DNA of 64,000 nucleotides from Camellia lanceoleosa (taxonomy: Eukaryota > Streptophyta > Magnoliopsida > Ericales > Theaceae), in contig CM045767.1 in the NCBI GenBank assembly GCA_025200525.1, forward strand, positions 118,914,021 through 118,978,020. The letters are read 5' to 3'. Under the pieces are notes generated by a model. The model was not told the origin of the DNA, made no database searches, and saw only the letters and a list, made by a program, of their open reading frames with translations. Below are positions 24,111 through 37,130 of the stretch, one piece after another (the first letter of the stretch is position 1; each line of letters begins with the position of its first letter). The translations under genes and the position numbers were made by a program.

Positions 24111-24663
24111 ATGTATATATATTAAAAGGTGTACACATCTACATGGGGTGTGTTTGAAATCTACAGTAATTATTCATACATTTATAATTACAAATTCAGT
24201 ATATTTGAAAACAGTTATAGAAGAATGGATAGTCATAAAAGAAGGGTAATGTGAGAATATTAAATATGTGGCCACGTTGGTATCAAGAATTTTGTTAGCT
24301 TTATATAATAATATAGATAATATAAATATGAATATAAGAGAACCTTGGTATTTCTGAGTAGTTATTCCTTCCTTTTTAAGTAATACCAAAACGAAACACA
24401 AATGAATCGCATGATGAGGTGGGCTCAGGTGGGCTCTGGTCCTAAATGCAGAAGACCCATATGATTATGTAACTTTTGAAAGTATTAGGCCAATATTTGC
24501 TGAGCACACAATAATATATAATTTTTTTGAGGAAACTTATCAATAAGTTTCATATACAAAATTTAAAATTCATCTAATCCTAAAATAAAATGCTTATAGC
24601 AATTAGTCCTGCATATTTTTAATTGTTATCAAAAAATTTCTTTTTTTTTTTTTTAATTTACAG

Positions 24664-25740
24664 ACGCTGCTACATCCCACTATTGTCAGACTTCCGTCAG
24701 ACGGTTACCGGAGACTCGTCGAAATGTTCAACATAACTGGGAAGTCATCAGAGTATCGCCAGAAGTTCATCGGAGTGTTCTGAACGTTAATGGAAGTTGC
24801 CAGAATGTCTAGAACTTTTGCTGGACGTTAAGAACATCGTTGGAGACTTAACGGAATGTCCAAAATATTGCTAGAAAAAAAAAAAAGAATAAATGGAGAA
24901 TTAGAGCGAAAAAACGTAGTAAAATGTGCTAAATATTGATAAACTAAAAAGAAAAAAAAATGTAACAATAAAAAATAGCAACAATGAGGAAAAAAAACAT
25001 ATGTGATTTTTCAATTTTTGTAGGGTTTAAGCAAATAATTTTCAATATTGATCAAACTGAAAAGCAAGCTTTGAAACTGTAAAATATTACAATTTCAAAG
25101 CAAAAATCTATTAAGCATTTTATCCTTATCAATCAAACTAAAAAACATGTTATAAAACTGTAAAATTTTACAGTTCTAAAGAATGTTATGAAACTGTAAA
25201 ATTTTACAGTTTTAAACCATGATTCATTCAAGCACCAAAAAAATTAAAGAATGTTATGAAACTGTAAAATTTTACAGTTTTAAACCATGATTCATTCAAG
25301 CACCAAAAAAATTAAAACTGTAAAATTTTACAGTTTTCACTGCCTGTAACTAAAACTCGAAAACAATTTGTTCAGAACTTGAAAATTTTCTCTATTAAAA
25401 CAGGAAAAAAAAAGTATATAGCAGAGAAAATGTAGAAAAATTAAGAGATCGAAGGAGAGAGACAGATATAGAGAAAGGATTGTACTCCAGCAACTATTTT
25501 TTATTTGGATCTTGCTGGATGTAATGTAGAACTACTCACCTTTTTCGTTAGAAACATATCTTCTTCACCGTCTATAAGAGTGAAGTAAGAAGTCGGTAGT
25601 CGGTAGTTACCAGTAAACCCCAATTGATAGTAGTCATTGGTCATCGGTCATCGGTGACTATATATCAGAAAGAGAAAAAGAAAAAGCAAGATATAATTGC
25701 CCGTCGACGATTGTCGAAAATCAAAAAGAGAAAGAGGCAA
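24664..25740 (+). repeat. Dispersed repeat, copy B
   Basis: This is the inverted partner of 3130-4135. It contains several copies of the 22-bp palindrome centred on AAAATTTT (CTGTAAAATTTTACAG core) and a tandem duplication of about 69 bp at 25177-25315. It is non-coding. Confidence 0.55.
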
Positions 25741-26644
25741 AAAAGAACAAAGGTTGAGAAGAAGAAAAACGTTATATGACTTTTGAGTGTAAACAAAAGG
25801 TTATGGGAGTAACTTGGTCACACATTTTTCAAAGAGGACTTCTTGGTAATTTGCTCCTTTTTTTATTTAGGGGATTTGGTGAAAATCCCCTCATAACAAA
25901 ACTTTAATGCATTAAGGATAAGTATAAAAGTTTTTATTGAAAAGTCTAACATGTACCACTATTACTAAAATCTTAAACTTTAAAATAATATAACTTTTGA
26001 TCTAAATATCGATTTTTAATAAAATTAGTATTTTTAGAATTCTCTCATCAAGATCTATAAAACGAGTTCCATGTTAGCTATGAAATTCTTAAATAAAAAA
26101 AATATTATTATTGTTAAAATTAATATAAACAGTAACATGTTACTCTGTCTCACAATAACATGTTATTCTGATTCACAATAACATGTTACCCATGCAATAT
26201 TATCTAAGGAAAAAAATATATTTTATTTTATCTTTATTCAATTATGTGCCTCCTTCTTTGTCTTTATTCAAAGAGTTTTGGCTAAATTTCTCTTTTGTTT
26301 TTTGGTTTGTTATGATTTTGAGTATGATGAATAATACCCTTACTTTTGGAAGAAATTGTCAATCTTTCTCAGAGTAAAGAATGTCATGCTCTCTACTATA
26401 ATGGGGGTGTTTGTTTAAGTTTTTTTTAGCCAACTTATAACTTTTAATTTTGAAAAAATTATTTTAAACTATTTAGTTAAATTTATTTCAAACAACTTCT
26501 GTTTCTAACAACTTATTTTAACTAAAGAAAATTGATTCTGAGAAGCTGCTCACTCCTTACCTCTGATTATCAACTTCTGCTGTAGACATGTTAATTTATA
26601 ATTATACTCTTAGATTTTTTTATTTTTTATTTTTTTAAAAATAG

Positions 26645-26677
<33 letters not shown>

Positions 26678-27015
26678 CAAATGGACTATAGATTATTATT
26701 ATTATTGTTTATGAGAAATGTAGACAAGTAGTGAATAACAAAAAATAAAAATTAATTGAAAAAACTACTTCACAGCTTATTTAACAAACACTACTCAACA
26801 ACTTAAATCCATAATCCGACAGTTACACCAAACAGATTAACAACTTCTGATTAAAGTCATAATCTATAATCTGTTAAGTTATAATCTATAATCTATTTTA
26901 GCAATTACACCAAGCGGGGCCAATGTATCTCTTTGTTAGTGACTTTGGTACAAGTATTGGTGCTCATCTTTTTCAAAAGATAAAATACTTCTTGAAAGAT
27001 TTTAAGGTGACATGC
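25741..27015. other. AT-rich stretch with a possible small MITE
   Basis: No supported gene. At 26405-26920 the left edge GGGGGTGTTTGTTTAAG and the inverted right edge GGCCCCGCTTGGTGTAA suggest another MITE, but the termini match poorly. A run of about 32 A lies at 26646-26677. ATAACATGTTA-type palindromes occur near 26150-26190. Confidence 0.35.
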
Positions 27016-27023
27016 TTGCCATA

Positions 27024-28245
27024 CAGGGCCGGCACTGGGCTGAGGTCAATGAAGCGTGCATCTAGGACTATTAAATTTTGGCTCAAAATAAGGTCTCAAA
27101 TTTTCAAAATTCTTTATATCATTAAGTTTTAAAAAAAGGCCCAATTATTGTTAGAGGCCTTTCAAAACAAAAAGGCCCAAACACAAATATGTTATCGGCT
27201 AAAATTAAAAACATTAAAAAAAAAAAATTTAAAAAAACATTTTTCAAATCAAATAGGTGATTTGCAGCCTACTTCACTTTTTTCTTTCTTATTGTAATAT
27301 TTCTCTACCACTCTCAAAGGACCACTAAAAAAAAGACTCAAACACAAACATGTTATAGGCCAACATTAAAAGCAAATAAAAAAAAAATTAGCCCAATTGA
27401 AAAAAAAAAAAAAAAAATTTCAAATCAAGTAGGTCATCTCCAGCCTACTTCATTTTTTTCTTTCTTATTACAATAGTTCTGTAGGTTTGAACAATTTCAA
27501 ATATATAAGGAAACTTTTAAGTTTTTGTTTGATTTGAAGAAGTTAAGTTCTATTGATGATGAATGTTTGAACACTTATTGTGCTAATCTTGACGATTTTC
27601 TGAAGCATGGCAAGTTTTTGGATCTTGACGAAAGAGATCTGTTTTTCAGAGTTGAATGTCTTAAAAGAAATTTTACTAAAAGAAACCAAAAAGCCAATTG
27701 AAGTGGTAAATTATTTGAAGGAAATGAATGGTTGTTTTCCATATGTATAGATTGCTTGTAGAATTTTGTTGACTATACCAATTACTGTTGCTTCAGGAGA
27801 AAGAAACTTTTCAAAGTTGAAGTTAATTAAATCTTACTTTCGGTCAACCATGTCTCAAGAAAGATTGAATGGATTAGCCATGTTATCTATTGAAAAGGAT
27901 AGAGTTGATAAATTAGATTATACAAGCTTAATTAGTAATTTTGTAGCGAAAATTGCAAGAAGAGTAATATTTAAGTGATACTTTATCGTAATTTGTTCAA
28001 TTTTTATTTGGTATTGTAACTTTATATTTTTTCCTTATTGTAAACTAGATTTTGCCATTTTGAGTTCTTGTAATGATTTCTTCCTATCTTAATCCATATA
28101 AGTAAATTTTTGTATTGATACTCACAAATAATAACTTGTGCATTTTTACTATTTATTATATTACTCAAAATTTTTGTTTGATAAATATGTATGAGGCCCC
28201 TCTTGAAACTTCGCCTAGGACCCTAGAAAATTCAGGCCGGCCCTG
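27024..28245 (+). mobile_element. Internally deleted hAT transposon
   Basis: The ends are CAGGGCCGG and, inverted, CCGGCCCTG. The flanks TTGCCATA (27016-27023) and TTGCTATG (28246-28253) agree at six of eight bases, as expected for an old 8-bp hAT duplication. Only about 500 bp of transposase sequence remains, so it can no longer move by itself. It belongs to the same family as the relic at 460-3125. Confidence 0.8.
27477..27978 (+). pseudogene. Truncated hAT transposase
   Basis: Only the C-terminal part of the transposase is left. FEQFQIYKETFKFLFDLKK starts in one frame, and after a frameshift near 27650 the dimerisation region follows (VASGERNFSKLKLIKSYF, then LNGLAMLSIEKD). It parallels 2467-2900 of the first relic. 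It lacks the zinc finger and the catalytic core. Confidence 0.8.
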
Positions 28246-28253
28246 TTGCTATG

Positions 28254-29140
28254 AAGTGAGGGCTCAGAAACTCATTCATGCAAGGCATGCATGCATTGTG
28301 GGTCGGCTTGAATCATCAGACCCATTTGGAATATGCACTAAGCCCATTGTTGTCATCACAATCATGGCCCCATACGAACTTGGCCCAAGTTGAGTAAAAA
28401 GAGCCTCATATGAGTGTGCTCGACTCATTTGGTTGGATTTTAAAATAAATCAAGAATTGAATCGGTACTTACGATTTTAAGAATTTAAAAATCAAATAAA
28501 ATAGTAAAACTTTTGGAACCAAGCTATAATCAAATCCTGCAAAAATTGTTTGATTCAGTTTTTTTTTTTATTATCATAGTTTAATTTTGGTTTGATTCTA
28601 TGGTTTTAGACTAGAAAAATTATCAATATATCTAGATTATTTGCTTTAATAAAAATTGATTCTACATATACAAGTTTTCCAAAAATTTCATAAGTATGGA
28701 TAAAAATTATAAAAAAAAGAAAAGAAAAAGATTGAAACTAATGCAATACAGACTGAGATAGATTAAAAAAAAAAAACTTACGAATTTTTAAAATGTAATT
28801 CATTTTTTACTTAGGATCGAAAATACTTAGAAATATTTTATTTAGTTTTTGTCCAATCAAATAACAAAAAATAGGTAAAAAATATTGGATAAATTATATT
28901 GATTTCTCTTGAGATTTTAAAAAAATAAAGCCAGCCTCGTGAATTTAATGTAATTGCGTTGATTTCTCTTTTAGTAAAATTAAATAGGCCGAAATTAATA
29001 CAAATGGTGTGAACACAAAAAAATAAAAGTATAAATTTTTGTGCAAAAGAGATGATAATATTATTTTTTTTTATCAATATAACTAACAAATTATTGATAA
29101 AAATGAACCAAATGTTATATGAATTAAAATAGTGGATTTT
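28254..29140. other. AT-rich spacer, nothing recognised
   Basis: No repeat partner, RNA gene or supported coding region was found. The ORFs present are short and of low-complexity A/T composition. Confidence 0.5.
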
Positions 29141-29500
29141 TTTTAATGTCCTTGATATGAAGATTTTATAAGATAAAAGACATATAATATTTTCATAGTG
29201 GTTGGAATCCCTCAATATTTTTCCAGATAAATTTTAATTCAGAGAAATTTCGAAACACATAGAAACTTCAAACAAATTTCTCTATTTTGAAATTTCTCTG
29301 ATTTTTTATGTGTTTTGAAATTTTTTCTATATTTTAAAATTTCTTTGGGCTGAAATTGCTCTGATTTGCTCATAAATTTTTCTGAGTTGCTCACAATTTT
29401 TTTTATGTATTGTGATCAATTTTCTCTAATTTGTTCATATTTTTTTTTTTTTTTGGTGACCAAAACAGATAAATTTATGTTTTGATTCAATTAGAGAAAA
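29141..29500 (+). repeat. GAGAAATTT repeat family, copy 2
   Basis: It starts with the family edge (CTTGATATGAAGATTTTATA, then CATAGTGG) and continues into alternating AGAGAAATTT/AAATTTCTCT units. It is opposite in orientation to 20000-20740. Confidence 0.5.
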
Positions 29501-29613
29501 TTATAGACTAAATATACAGAGCAACCTTCATTCACATAATCTTTCCCTAAAAATTCATTTCCTATCTTTATTTTCCATACATTGATTGAAAATGCTCTAA
29601 TCAGAACACTGTA

Positions 29614-29945
29614 TTGGCGACTACAATTCCCACGCAACAAGTTCAAGCGGCGGTGATGTGTCCTATGACACTACATACCAGCAGCGCTAGCGGCAGCGGA
29701 GGAGGAGGGTTCGCAAATACATTGTTGTACGTAGGCGATCTTAACCCAACTATGAACGCCGAAGTGTTTCTCCATCACAAACAGATTGAGATCTTCACAA
29801 ACAAATCATCTCTCTCACCTGAGTGTTTCTTCGATCGTACGATTCCCACGCTATGGTGTTGTTAGTAACGTTGATTTGTCGGAGACCGATCACGATCCAA
29901 CAGCCCTAAACTATAACGGCTCGACATCTGAATATGTTGAATAGG
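29614..29945 (+). pseudogene. Fragment resembling the start of a poly(A)-binding protein
   Basis: Codon use here is far less AT-biased than the surroundings. The translation starts with Ala/Thr/Gln-rich residues, a Gly/Ser stretch, then FANTLLYVGDLNPTMNAEVF. LYVGDL is the RNP2 motif that opens the first RRM of plant poly(A)-binding proteins, which bind mRNA tails in the cytoplasm. The expected start codon is TTG rather than ATG, the RRM soon loses its frame, and stops follow at 29863. This is best read as a captured or decayed gene fragment. Another RRM protein is possible. Confidence 0.4.
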
Positions 29946-30097
29946 CTCCGGCACCTTCTAGATCTTCGACGATAGTGGTGGTGGAGGAGGAGAGAGAAGT
30001 GATTGTTATGGACTAATCTGAAACCCTAGAAGGGAGAGGGAGAGAGAGAGAGAATAAATGAATGAATGATAGAGCGAGTGTAATATATGGGTATGGG

Positions 30098-30905
30098 TAG
30101 GGATGTGCATAATACCGCCGAAATTGCCGAAACCGCACCGCCAAGGCAAATTCGTTATTATTTGTCAATCGAACCGCTGGTTTTTGGTAAGAAAAATGAC
30201 AAATTCTAGTGACACTTTTATCAATCCGTCGATTTCTATTTTTCTTCTAAACAGCACCGACCCGTACCGCTATTAAATCATATTTTATAAGATTCTAAAA
30301 ATTCTTTTTTACTTAAGTTTGCTTGTTGTTTTATACCTTAGAATATAGTATTACATTACTACTCAATGGGAATTCAAGATGTCAGTAATCCAAAATAAAG
30401 TTGGATTCCAATTCACTTTTCAATCTTTTTTTTTTTCTGGCCATGTTGCAAACTTGTATCAGCTCACTTTTCAATCTAAATATTTTTCAATAGTAAACAT
30501 TTTCAATATATTGTAAATCCTGAATGATATTAATTTTATGTATTGTATTTGATCATTGTAGCTTCCACAGATGCTTGTAATGAACTAATGGCATAATCGT
30601 TGATACTATCATGTTGTTGCTACACTTGTTGCATCAGAAGAAAGTTTCACAAGATACTTAACATCACGGTATTTCTCGTCTTTTTTTTACTCTTTGATTT
30701 AAGTTTTGTAATTTGAATTATATTTTTTATAAACCGCCAATCCGCCCGAACCGCCAAGGCAAATCCGCTATTATTTGCCAACCGAACCGCCGGTTTTTTA
30801 TAAAGAAAATGGCAAATTCTAGTGACACTTTTATCAATCCGCCACCTGTCATACGGTTTCTATTTTTCTCTTAAACCGCACTGACCTACACCGCGCACAC
30901 CCCTA
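30098..30905. mobile_element. hAT-type MITE with perfect 8-bp duplication
   Basis: TAGGGATGTGCAT begins the element and its inverse, TAGGGGTGTGCGCGG, ends it. The 8-bp GGTATGGG occurs exactly on both sides (30090-30097 and 30906-30913). The interior has subterminal CCGCC/GCGGT motifs and AT-rich filler, with no transposase. A related 466-bp copy lies at 60755-61220. Confidence 0.85.
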
Positions 30906-30913
30906 GGTATGGG

Positions 30914-32763
30914 TAAGGGATTTAGACTTAAAAAAAATATTGTGAAGTCCTCTCATTACTAAAAGTTAGAGGGGATGTTAGATTAAGATTTGGTTTGGGA
31001 TATATTAAATAATACAAAAAGTTAAAAAATTATTATTCTATTTAAGTCACATCATCTTATTTAAATTACATTACCTCTCTAACACATCACATCAAACCCA
31101 ACCTAAACCCAATCTATATAAACCAATAGGTCAAAAAATGCACTTTTTTAGAACATCCTAAACTAATCCTAAATATCCCATTAAAATATCAAAGGAGCTC
31201 AATGTAATTATATTAAAATTGTAAAACTTTCACTCTGATTAGTTTGGAGTTTTCAAAAATAATTTTCTGAGTTTTCAATTTAAATTTTTAGTAATTTTTT
31301 AAAAATATTTTGATTTTGATTTTTTTTTCTTTTTAAATCCACTTAATATTTATATATTTAAAAAGTATAAAATTTGTACACAAATGTTTAAAAATTTTAT
31401 TAAATACAACAAAATAAGAAAATGTATTAAATTTTTATATTTTTGTGTATTTTTTTTTATATTTGGTGAGTTTTGTAAGTTTGGTTTTCCACAAATATTA
31501 TATTTTTAAGTGTATGTAGAATAGGTATGTCTGAAAAAGAAAATTGTAGAAAATATTAAAAAAATTTACTAAAAATGAAAAAAATACAAAAAATAAAGAA
31601 CAAAATTTTTAGAAAAATATAAATAACCAAACAAGATAAATCTCAAGAGAAGTTGGTGTAATTTACCCTAAAATATTTTTCTTAAAACAAATAAGCTCGT
31701 TTGGTTTGTGTTTTTTGAATTTATTTTTAAAAAATTGAAATTTTTTGTTTTTCGTTTTTTTTTTTAATTTTTACTAAATTTTTTTATGGAGAATTTTTTC
31801 AAGGTTCCTGATATTAAGATTTTATAAGATAAATGACATACAATATTTTCATAGTAGCTAAGGTCTTTCGACATTTTCATAGAAAAAATTCGACTCAGAG
31901 AAATTTGGCCTTGACTCAAAGAAATTTCAATTTTCACAAATAAATTTATCTAATTTCACATTGAAAATTCAAAATTTCTATGTGATCATACCAGAGAAAT
32001 TTTAAAATTTTCTCTATGAAAATTGAAATTTCTCTGAGTCGGGGCCGAAATTTCTATAAGTCCGGTAAAATTTCTCTGAGTCAAATTTTCTCTATGAAAA
32101 TGTTGTTGGACCTTAGTTAATAAAAAAAATCTATTGGACCTCTCATACACAAAGTTAGAGAGGAATGTTTCACTAATTTTCCTTTCTAAATTTTTTAAGC
32201 AATTTTTTTAATTTTTAGATACATCTAACATAGATACAGTTAAAAAATATAATATCTCTGAAAACAATCTTGACAAAATTCACTAAATATCAAAAATATA
32301 AAAAAATAAAAATTCAATACATTTTTCGTATTTTTGTATATTTATTAATTTTAAAATTGTTTTTATTATAAAATATTTTACTTTTTAGAAACATTTAAGT
32401 AAGATACATCTAAAAAAAAAAAAAATACTTAAAATCTTAAAAATATTCACTAAAAATAAAAAATATATAAAATAAAAAACTTAATTTTTAAATAATTAAA
32501 ACCAAACATGATGAAGGAACCTAAGAAAAACATTAACCCGAACGCAAAAAACCAAAACAGTTTTTCTAAAGTTATAAACGACTCATTTACTGATTTGGGC
32601 ACGGGACACTTGTTTGATGATTTGGGCACGGGACACTTGTTTGATGAGGGGTGTTATATGTATTAATTAGAGTATTTATTATTTTATATAGGTAATTTAA
32701 GAGATGGGGTGAATTGGTTATTAACAAATTTTACAATGTTAAAAAATAATAAACACAATATTC
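30914..32763. other. AT-rich stretch with GAGAAATTT repeat copy 3
   Basis: No gene is supported. At 31795-32165 a third copy of the GAGAAATTT family carries the GATATTAAGATTTTATAAG edge and inverted AGAGAAATTT units. A segment at 30938-30985 (TTACTAAAAGTTAGAGGGGA) is reversed at about 19483-19505, indicating a further dispersed repeat. Confidence 0.45.
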
Positions 32764-32852
32764 AGAATTTTAACAAATAAAAAATAGAATAATAATTATG
32801 AATATAAAAATAAGAGAGATAAGAAGAGAAAATCAAATTTTAAGATTTATAG
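32764..32852 (+). repeat. 89-bp direct repeat, left copy
   Basis: It matches 58660-58748 over 89 bp with about five differences. It flanks the foldback element that hosts the large nest. The length is far above any normal transposon target duplication. Confidence 0.8.
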
Positions 32853-33718
32853 GCTCCGTTTGGTAAGCCTTTCAAAATATAGTTTCACCTATTGATTTAA
32901 GTGTGTTGTTTGTTTGGAGCTTTCAAATCATAATTCTATACCCATTTCTTAAAACTCAATTCAAAACATAATCATTACTTTTCAAAACTCACAACTAAAC
33001 ACATATTTAAAATGTTTTAATTTTTTAAATGTTTTAAAAATATTTTAATTTTATTAAGATTTTAAATATTTTAATATTTAAATATGTTACGATTTTTTTA
33101 ATTTTTTAATTTTTTTGAATATTTTAATTTCAAAATATTACGATTTAATTTTTTTAATTTTAAAATATTTTATAAAAATAAATTCAAACTCTATTTTATA
33201 AAAATATTTTTAAATATTTTAATTTTTTTGTTATGTATTTGGTTACGATTTGAGTGTAGAATTATGAAATTAGTATGGAGTTTCGAATTATGTGTTTTGT
33301 TATGAGTTTTAAAAATAATATTTTAAGTGAGTTTTGTTTTATGTGTTTAGTTACAATTTGAGTGTAGAGTTGTTTTTAAATTTAAAATATTAACATTTTA
33401 AATTATTTAAATTTTTTGAATATTTAAATTATTTAAATTTTTTGAATATTTATTTTAATTTTTTACTTATTAAATCTTTTAGATTATTTAAATTATTTAA
33501 ATATTTATGATTTAAATTTTTTGAATATTTATTTTGAAAAAAAAATATTTCTTTTGTAGTATTTTCAATTAAAAATTTGATTAATGTTATTTTCTGTTAA
33601 TAATAATTTTTTTTAATTGAATTTTAAAAAGAGTTTTGTTATGAGTGTTGATCAGAATTTTCAATACTGTGAAAGTAGTGTGTTTTGTTATGAGTTATAA
33701 TAATTTGAATTAAGTTTT
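32853..33718. mobile_element. Foldback element, left arm
   Basis: The left edge is GGCTCCGTTTGGTAAGCC. The arm contains many degenerate units such as GTTTGGTTACGATTTGAGTG. The right arm (58405-58659) contains the inverse (CACTCAAATCATAA, AACCAAAC). The centre, AAGTTTTGAAAACT, is where Tat element 2 inserted. The element is non-coding and its class is unknown. Confidence 0.6.
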
Positions 33719-34455
33719 TAAGAGGGAGTTTTTATGTGCACTAGGGTCGAGCTAGGTCAAGGCGTGGTAATGGGCCGTTCTATGGGCCGAGATAAAAGGG
33801 CTGAGTGAAGAGGACCTTGTAGTTAGCTCGGTCCCCATACGGTACGGTTACCACGATCAAAGCGGTGATAATTAGCTCGGTCATAACATTTGGAGCCGAG
33901 ATATTTTGGGCTTTCTTTAGAAGGACCTTGCTTTTGTTAGCTCGGTCCAAACTTGCTATGGTTAGTTCGGTCTCATCAGAAGAAACCGAGGTACAAGTGA
34001 AAGGAGAGCCGAGCTATGAGTTGCATATGAAGACATTGGATTAAGTATGACAACGGGCTAGTGTTAGCTCGGTCGTACTATCATCCAACTGTGGTAAAAC
34101 CATCTCACTTGGTTTAAGCAGTGAGGGGGATGTTGAAGGATAAACATTATCTTTCAGGAGTGTGATTCCTAGGAGGACTCTACATGGAGGAATAAGAGTC
34201 CTACTAGGATTGTGCTATATGGAACCTATAAAAACTCACAACATAACCTATGTAGAGGTAACACAACTTTGATTCCCGAATACATAGAGCTTTTGTCTAT
34301 TTGTCTATTTTGCTGACTTAGGCATCAGAGAGATATCCGGCACACACCCGCCGGCTAGCTCACGTTTGTGTTTGCAGGGAGTAAAGCGATGACGTTTGGA
34401 GAAGTGCAGACTTGATCAACAGGATTATACGAGAAGATTATTTCGTGCTCATACA
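33719..34455 (+). repeat. 5' LTR of Tat element 2
   Basis: The 737-bp repeat starts TAAGAGGG (TG mutated to TA) and ends ATACA. A TATA box (CTATAAAAAC, 34226-34235) should start the genomic transcript. A run of GCTCGGT words recurs throughout, as in the other family members. Confidence 0.92.
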
Positions 34456-34474
34456 ATTGGCGTCGTCTGTGGGA
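34456..34474 (+). promoter_or_regulatory. Primer-binding site, Tat element 2
   Basis: ATTGGCGTCGTCTGTGGG directly follows the 5' LTR. It shares its layout with the same position in Tat element 1. The priming tRNA is not certain from this copy. Confidence 0.65.
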
Positions 34475-34519
34475 ATTCCAAAAAGAACAAAAGCTCTTGA
34501 TCAAGTTTTTTCTCTCTAA

Positions 34520-36438
34520 TTGGAAGCAATGGTGCACAATAAAGATTTGCCGCAATCCGCTATCGATGGACAAACCCCAAAGGGAGGTGCGAGGCGCGAA
34601 GGTTTGCCTTCTAGCCCTCCTATGGCGGATTTAGAACCCCAGCGACAGAACCCCCGGAGGGATGCAAAGGGGAGGCGGGCTAACAGCCCCCGTCGCTCTC
34701 AAAGTCTTGAAAGACAGAAGTGAATGATGGACCCTCAAGTCTTGGAGGATCGCGTGAAAGAATAGGACGAGTTAATAAGGAAGATGGCAGCGGACATGGA
34801 GTCAATGAAGTACCAGATAAAAGGAAAGGGGGTGGCGACAGGAGAGGGACGCAAAGGCAACACGCCTCCTCGCCACTCGGAGGATTGTGATAGACGTACC
34901 ACACCATCACAGGTAGAGAGTAGGAGCCTCAAAACAGGCGACACTCAATCGAGGACTTCCAGGACTCGCTACTCCAGGTCTGAGAGAACGAGAACTGAAA
35001 GGTTATATACTGAGGGAAGCACCTATCAACCCTCGCACATGCACCAAACGTCATCTAGGCACAGGGAGTTGCCTAGATCATCTGACTTACGAACTGTGCT
35101 GGAAGAAAGGGCACGGTGGAAGGAGGATACCAGGGCACACGACCCGCGCAGAGTTTCAACCCTTCAGCGGTTGGCCCCTCGGATGCATGGCAGCGTCGAG
35201 GTAGGAATGCCAATGTTGCGCCTTGCTTATAAACCAACAGACAAAGCATTAGCAAGGTTACAGAGCTCACCGTTCGTTCCGGTAATAGAGAACGCACCAC
35301 TACCTTTGGGCTTTCACCAACCCAAATTCACTACTTATGAAGGGAAGACAGACCCCTACATGCACCTAAGCCACTTTCACTAGGTTATGGCAGTATACCG
35401 GCGAAACGAGGCTTTGATGTGCATCTTATTCCCATCCAGCCTTGGCGACCTAGGTCTAACTTGGTTCGAAAGGCTACTAGAAGGCAGCATCGCCTCCTGG
35501 GCACAATTGGCAGAGGCGTTCGTGACAAGGTTCAGAACGAACACCAAAACACCAGTGGAGATCGATCAGCTACTCTCCATTGACATGGGCGACAAAGAAA
35601 CATTGAGATCCTACAACAGTCGCTACTGGAAAACCTTCAACCAGTTGGGGATTGCCCTACAAACCTCGCCATTGCGCAATACAAACGGGGCCTGCCAGTC
35701 GGCAACAAATTGAGGGACTCCATTACTATAGCACCACCTCTCACGATAGAGGCCTTAATGAAGAGAGTGCACTAACATATCCGTGTAGAGGAAGATAACG
35801 CCCGTGCTAAAGCGAAATCTGGCACAACAACAATGCCAGATAAAAGGACTACAGCAAAAGTCAATACGGTAGAGCAACCTAACAGGAATGGGCGAGGCAG
35901 GCAGGCCAACAGAGAGGACCCAAACAAGAGAAAGTTAAGAGATCGCACTGCCATTACCATAGTGTTCAAAAAACCAATCTACCGAATTCTCAGTGAGATA
36001 CGCAACGAACCTTTCGTCCGATGGCCAGCTAAGTTGGGAGAAGCACAAAAAGACTATGACGAAAGGTCCCCGTGCACCTTTCAAGATGAAAAGGGGCACC
36101 GCACTGAAAATTGCACACCGTTGAGGCAGCATTTGGAGGAGTTAGTGGCAGCTAGGCACCTGGACCAGTACATAAAAGGAGGGACACAGCCAACCCCCCA
36201 GAACCACAATAACCCAAACGGAATGACGGTCGACACCCCACCTCAAGGCGTAATTAACATAATACATGGAGTACTCAAACCAGAACGGGTATATGAGCTC
36301 AGGGGAATGATCAAAAAGGCTGAGCATTTAAGGGAGGTATTAAGTGCACAACCTGCTATCAAAAAGGGAAGAACAGAGGTCATAAATGTCATATCCTTTT
36401 CAGACAAAGATTTAGCAAGGATATATTGCCCTCAATGA
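34520..36438 (+). pseudogene. gag of Tat element 2
   Basis: Capsid polyprotein. A basic, Arg/Ser-rich N-terminus (DGQTPKGGARREG) is followed by the gag region (PLGFHQPKFTTYEGKTDP, LTWFERLLEG, LAEAFVTRFRTNTKTPVE) and a zinc-knuckle-like CTFQDEKGHRTENC motif near 36077-36118, which would bind the RNA genome. There are in-frame stops at about 34760, 35382 and 35775. A one-base loss near 35650 shifts the frame, and an indel near 36430 restores it. It is the fuller of the two gag copies. Confidence 0.88.
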
Positions 36439-37130
36439 TGCACTGGCTGTCACTTTGCACGTCAAGAATTTCAACGTCAAATGGATTTTGATCGACAAAG
36501 GAAGCTCATGTGAGATAATGTATTACGAAACCTTCAAACAACTGAAACTAGAGGATAAAGACTTGGCACCTGCAACATCTCCCCTGATCGGATTCAACTC
36601 AATGCCAGAGTGGCCAGTGGGCAAGATAATCCTCCCAGTCAAAATAGGAACCATGACAAAACAGGTGGAGTTCTAGGTATTGAAAGTTCCTTCCACCTAC
36701 AACATAATCTTGGGGAAGACATGGTTGCATGCCATGCTATCGGTAGCCTCAACCTACCATCAAGTATTACAGTTCCCCAACGAAGTCGGAGTAATTGAAG
36801 AGGTCTTTGGAGACCAAGTTATGTCAAAACAGTGCTTCGTCACAGTAAATGGCAGCCGCGTTGCCAAAGGGTATGTACAGATGGTGGAAAAGCCTGAAAG
36901 CAATGAACTGTTTGCGGATGTCAGCAAGGCAGCAGAACAGAAGGTAGTGGAAGACTTGGTACAAGTAAGGATAGATGAAATAAACCCAGAAAAGTTCTTT
37001 TTGCTCGGCTCGTCTTTGTCCAGCACTGAGAGAATAGAGGTCATGAAATTCTTAACCTCTAACATCGAAGTGTTTGCCTGGACATCATATGTCATGCCTG
37101 GCATTGACCCAAACTTCATCTGTCACTAAC
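36434..37130 (+). pseudogene. Protease region of Tat element 2
   Basis: Retroviral-type aspartic protease that would cut the polyprotein. The active-site motif reads LIDKGSSCEIM (36489-36521), and STYNIILGKTWLHAM follows at about 36690. A stop at 36674 interrupts it. The sequence continues in the same frame into the RT. Confidence 0.85.

Noticed and set aside
26405..26920. A MITE with GGGGGTGTTTG/CTTGGTG ends
   Set aside because: The ends match at too few positions and no convincing target duplication was found, so it is only mentioned as possible.
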